Shown here: positions 6,209-6,665 of the stretch, piece after piece
Position numbering within the stretch: position 1 is the stretch's first letter
Layout of the letters: the number at the start of each line of letters is the position of its first letter
Source of the DNA: an uncultured Coriobacteriaceae bacterium
Lineage (GTDB): Bacteria; Actinomycetota; Coriobacteriia; Coriobacteriales; Eggerthellaceae
NCBI GenBank assembly: GCA_946623915.1
Contig: CAMORQ010000111.1
Coordinates: forward strand, 1-6,665
Direction of reading: 5' to 3'
DNA: 6,665 bases
Translations under genes and position numbers: made by a program
The notes under the pieces: model-generated
Databases searched by the model: none
The model's input: only the letters and a program-made list of their open reading frames with translations
Told to the model about the DNA's origin: nothing

Positions 6209-6229
6209 ACCGCAGAGCGGTTTAGTAGC
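6201..6229. repeat. Perfect 13-bp hairpin containing the NlpC stop codon
   Basis: GCTACTAAACCGC (6201-6213) and GCGGTTTAGTAGC (6217-6229) are exact reverse complements with a 3-base AGA loop. The left arm encodes the last residues and the TAA stop (6206-6208). No T-run follows on either strand, so it is not a standard intrinsic terminator. It may protect the mRNA 3' end, act in Rho-linked ending, or belong to the repeat element beside it. Confidence 0.85.
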
Positions 6230-6243
6230 TCCATACGACCTGA

Positions 6244-6356
6244 CGCTGCGCGACGCCCACGCGCCCCATCTTCGCGCTGCGGGCATTCGTCACGTAGCGA
6301 AGTACGCTTCCTCATGCCCTCACGCGAATCTGGGGCACGTGGACGCCGCTCGCTGT
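6244..6356 (-). ncRNA. Long imperfect palindrome: candidate structured RNA or palindromic repeat element
   Basis: The two halves pair over about 104 bases with 31 Watson-Crick pairs between 6248 and 6351. The blocks are 6250-6252/6347-6349, 6254-6255/6344-6345, 6257-6261/6338-6342, 6263-6268/6331-6336, 6271-6276/6323-6328, 6278-6279/6321-6322 and 6281-6286/6314-6319, with one bulge at 6277. The centre adds CGTA/TACG (6293-6296/6303-6306) around a 6-base loop. In minus-strand RNA the A.C oppositions become G.U wobbles, and the C.T oppositions become G.A, including tandem G.A steps at 6269-6270/6329-6330, 6287-6288/6312-6313 and 6290-6291/6309-6310. That bias favours the minus strand as the functional one. 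No minus-strand promoter was recognised, so transcription is unproven. A MITE-like or REP-like DNA repeat is the main alternative. Confidence 0.5.
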
Positions 6357-6382
6357 TTCACCATGGGCGACCAGCGGCAAAG

Positions 6383-6404
6383 CTCAACCTGCGGGTTGGG
6401 TTTT
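6383..6404 (+). terminator. Possible weak intrinsic terminator of the NlpC/P60 transcript
   Basis: CTCAACC (6383-6389) pairs with GGTTGGG (6394-6400) with one T.G wobble around the loop TGCG, followed by TTTT (6401-6404). The stem is short and the T-run minimal. If real, the NlpC transcript has a 3' tail of about 195 bases that includes both upstream hairpins. Confidence 0.4.
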
Positions 6405-6459
6405 GCTTCGTGTGGTTGTGGGGGTGTTGGGCGGTTGTCATCCTGCGGGCGCGGCGGAT

Positions 6460-6559
6460 TCGCTTCGCTCGCGCTGCCGCTGGTGGGGGCGTCCCGCGCG
6501 TCGCTTCGCTCGCGCTGCCGCTGGCGGAGGCGTCCCGCGCGTCGCTTCGCTCGCGCTGC
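6460..6559. repeat. 41-bp GC-rich tandem repeat, 2.4 copies
   Basis: Unit 1 (6460-6500) and unit 2 (6501-6541) are 41 bases each and differ at two positions; a third partial copy (6542-6559) keeps the first 18 bases. Each unit opens with TCGCTTCGCTCGCGCTGC. GCGCG and CGCGC flank the TCGCTTCGCT core at each junction, allowing a short hairpin, and GGG-CGT-CCC gives another. It is not convincingly coding on either strand. It resembles noncoding repeats of high-GC genomes; family membership was not tested. Confidence 0.85.
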
Positions 6560-6619
6560 TATGGGTGGGTTTTGGCGATATTTGCAAAACGATCTTCTCA
6601 AAACGCATGGGATTGGGCC

Positions 6620-6649
6620 TTGTGACCACTATCTACAACTGGAGATAAT
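6620..6649 (+). promoter_or_regulatory. Possible rightward promoter at the window edge
   Basis: TTGTGA (6620-6625, 4 of 6 to the -35 consensus) and GATAAT (6644-6649, 5 of 6 to the -10 consensus) are 18 bases apart in DNA that turns AT-rich. It would drive a gene starting beyond the window. Only sequence similarity supports it. Confidence 0.4.
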
Positions 6650-6665
6650 ACAAATTCTTGTTCTG

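Larger units (their letters stand above)
6209..6665. other. Gene-free, structure-rich 3' region
   Basis: I find no convincing protein gene in these 457 bases. Open frames exist on both strands but are Arg/Ala-rich products of GC-rich repeats, without ribosome sites or domains. The region holds the end of the stop-codon hairpin, a long imperfect palindrome, a weak terminator-like hairpin, a 41-bp tandem repeat, a 6-bp inverted repeat GTTTTG/CAAAAC (6569-6590) and a possible promoter at the right edge. Base composition shifts to AT-rich after about 6570, suggesting that the next gene's upstream region begins there. Confidence 0.7.

Noticed and set aside
6244..6356. Integron attC site
   Set aside because: The folded shape with a bulged base is reminiscent, but the conserved GTTRRRY and RYYYAAC ends are missing and no integrase or cassette is seen.
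6209..6625. In-frame open stretch of 138 codons after the NlpC stop, suggesting stop read-through through the hairpin
   Set aside because: The translation is Arg/Ala-rich and follows the palindrome and tandem repeats; such frames stay open by chance in GC-rich repeats. TAA is an efficient stop and no recoding signal is recognisable.

Overview
The window reads as chromosomal DNA of a high-GC bacterium, most likely an actinobacterium of the class Coriobacteriia (Eggerthellaceae-like). This placement is an inference. It rests on the fused MobB-MobA protein, the GC-rich codon use, the long-form HPF and the PcsB-like NlpC/P60 protein, not on a marker gene. No rRNA, tRNA, CRISPR array, insertion sequence or phage gene was seen.

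Layout. Positions 3-1244 (+) carry a MobB-MobA fusion for the last step of molybdopterin-guanine dinucleotide cofactor synthesis; its true start may lie off the left edge. A 310-base gap follows, with an extended -10 promoter and an 18-bp perfect palindrome placed like an operator. Next is a polar amino-acid ABC transporter operon (+): lipoprotein substrate-binding protein (1555-2484), permease (2549-3202) and ATPase (3195-3968, overlapping the permease by 8 bases). An intrinsic terminator hairpin sits inside the operon between the binding-protein and permease genes, so the binding protein is probably made in excess. The operon and the convergent hpf gene (4160-4726, minus) share a bidirectional terminator. 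hpf encodes the long-form ribosome hibernation factor. Divergent from it is a secreted coiled-coil NlpC/P60 peptidoglycan hydrolase (4988-6208, +).

The last 457 bases (6209-6665) hold no convincing gene but are full of structure. A perfect 13-bp hairpin carries the NlpC stop codon in its stem. It is followed by a roughly 110-base imperfect palindrome (about 6244-6356), a possible weak terminator, a 41-bp GC-rich tandem repeat and a possible rightward promoter at the edge. Read as minus-strand RNA, the base oppositions that break the long palindrome become G.U wobbles or G.A pairs, including three symmetric tandem G.A motifs. This makes it a candidate structured RNA or repeat element, and it is the most interesting object in the window.

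The genes are ordinary housekeeping and uptake functions: cofactor maturation, amino-acid import, stationary-phase ribosome protection and cell-wall remodelling. The regulatory and structural DNA between them is where the unusual signals lie.
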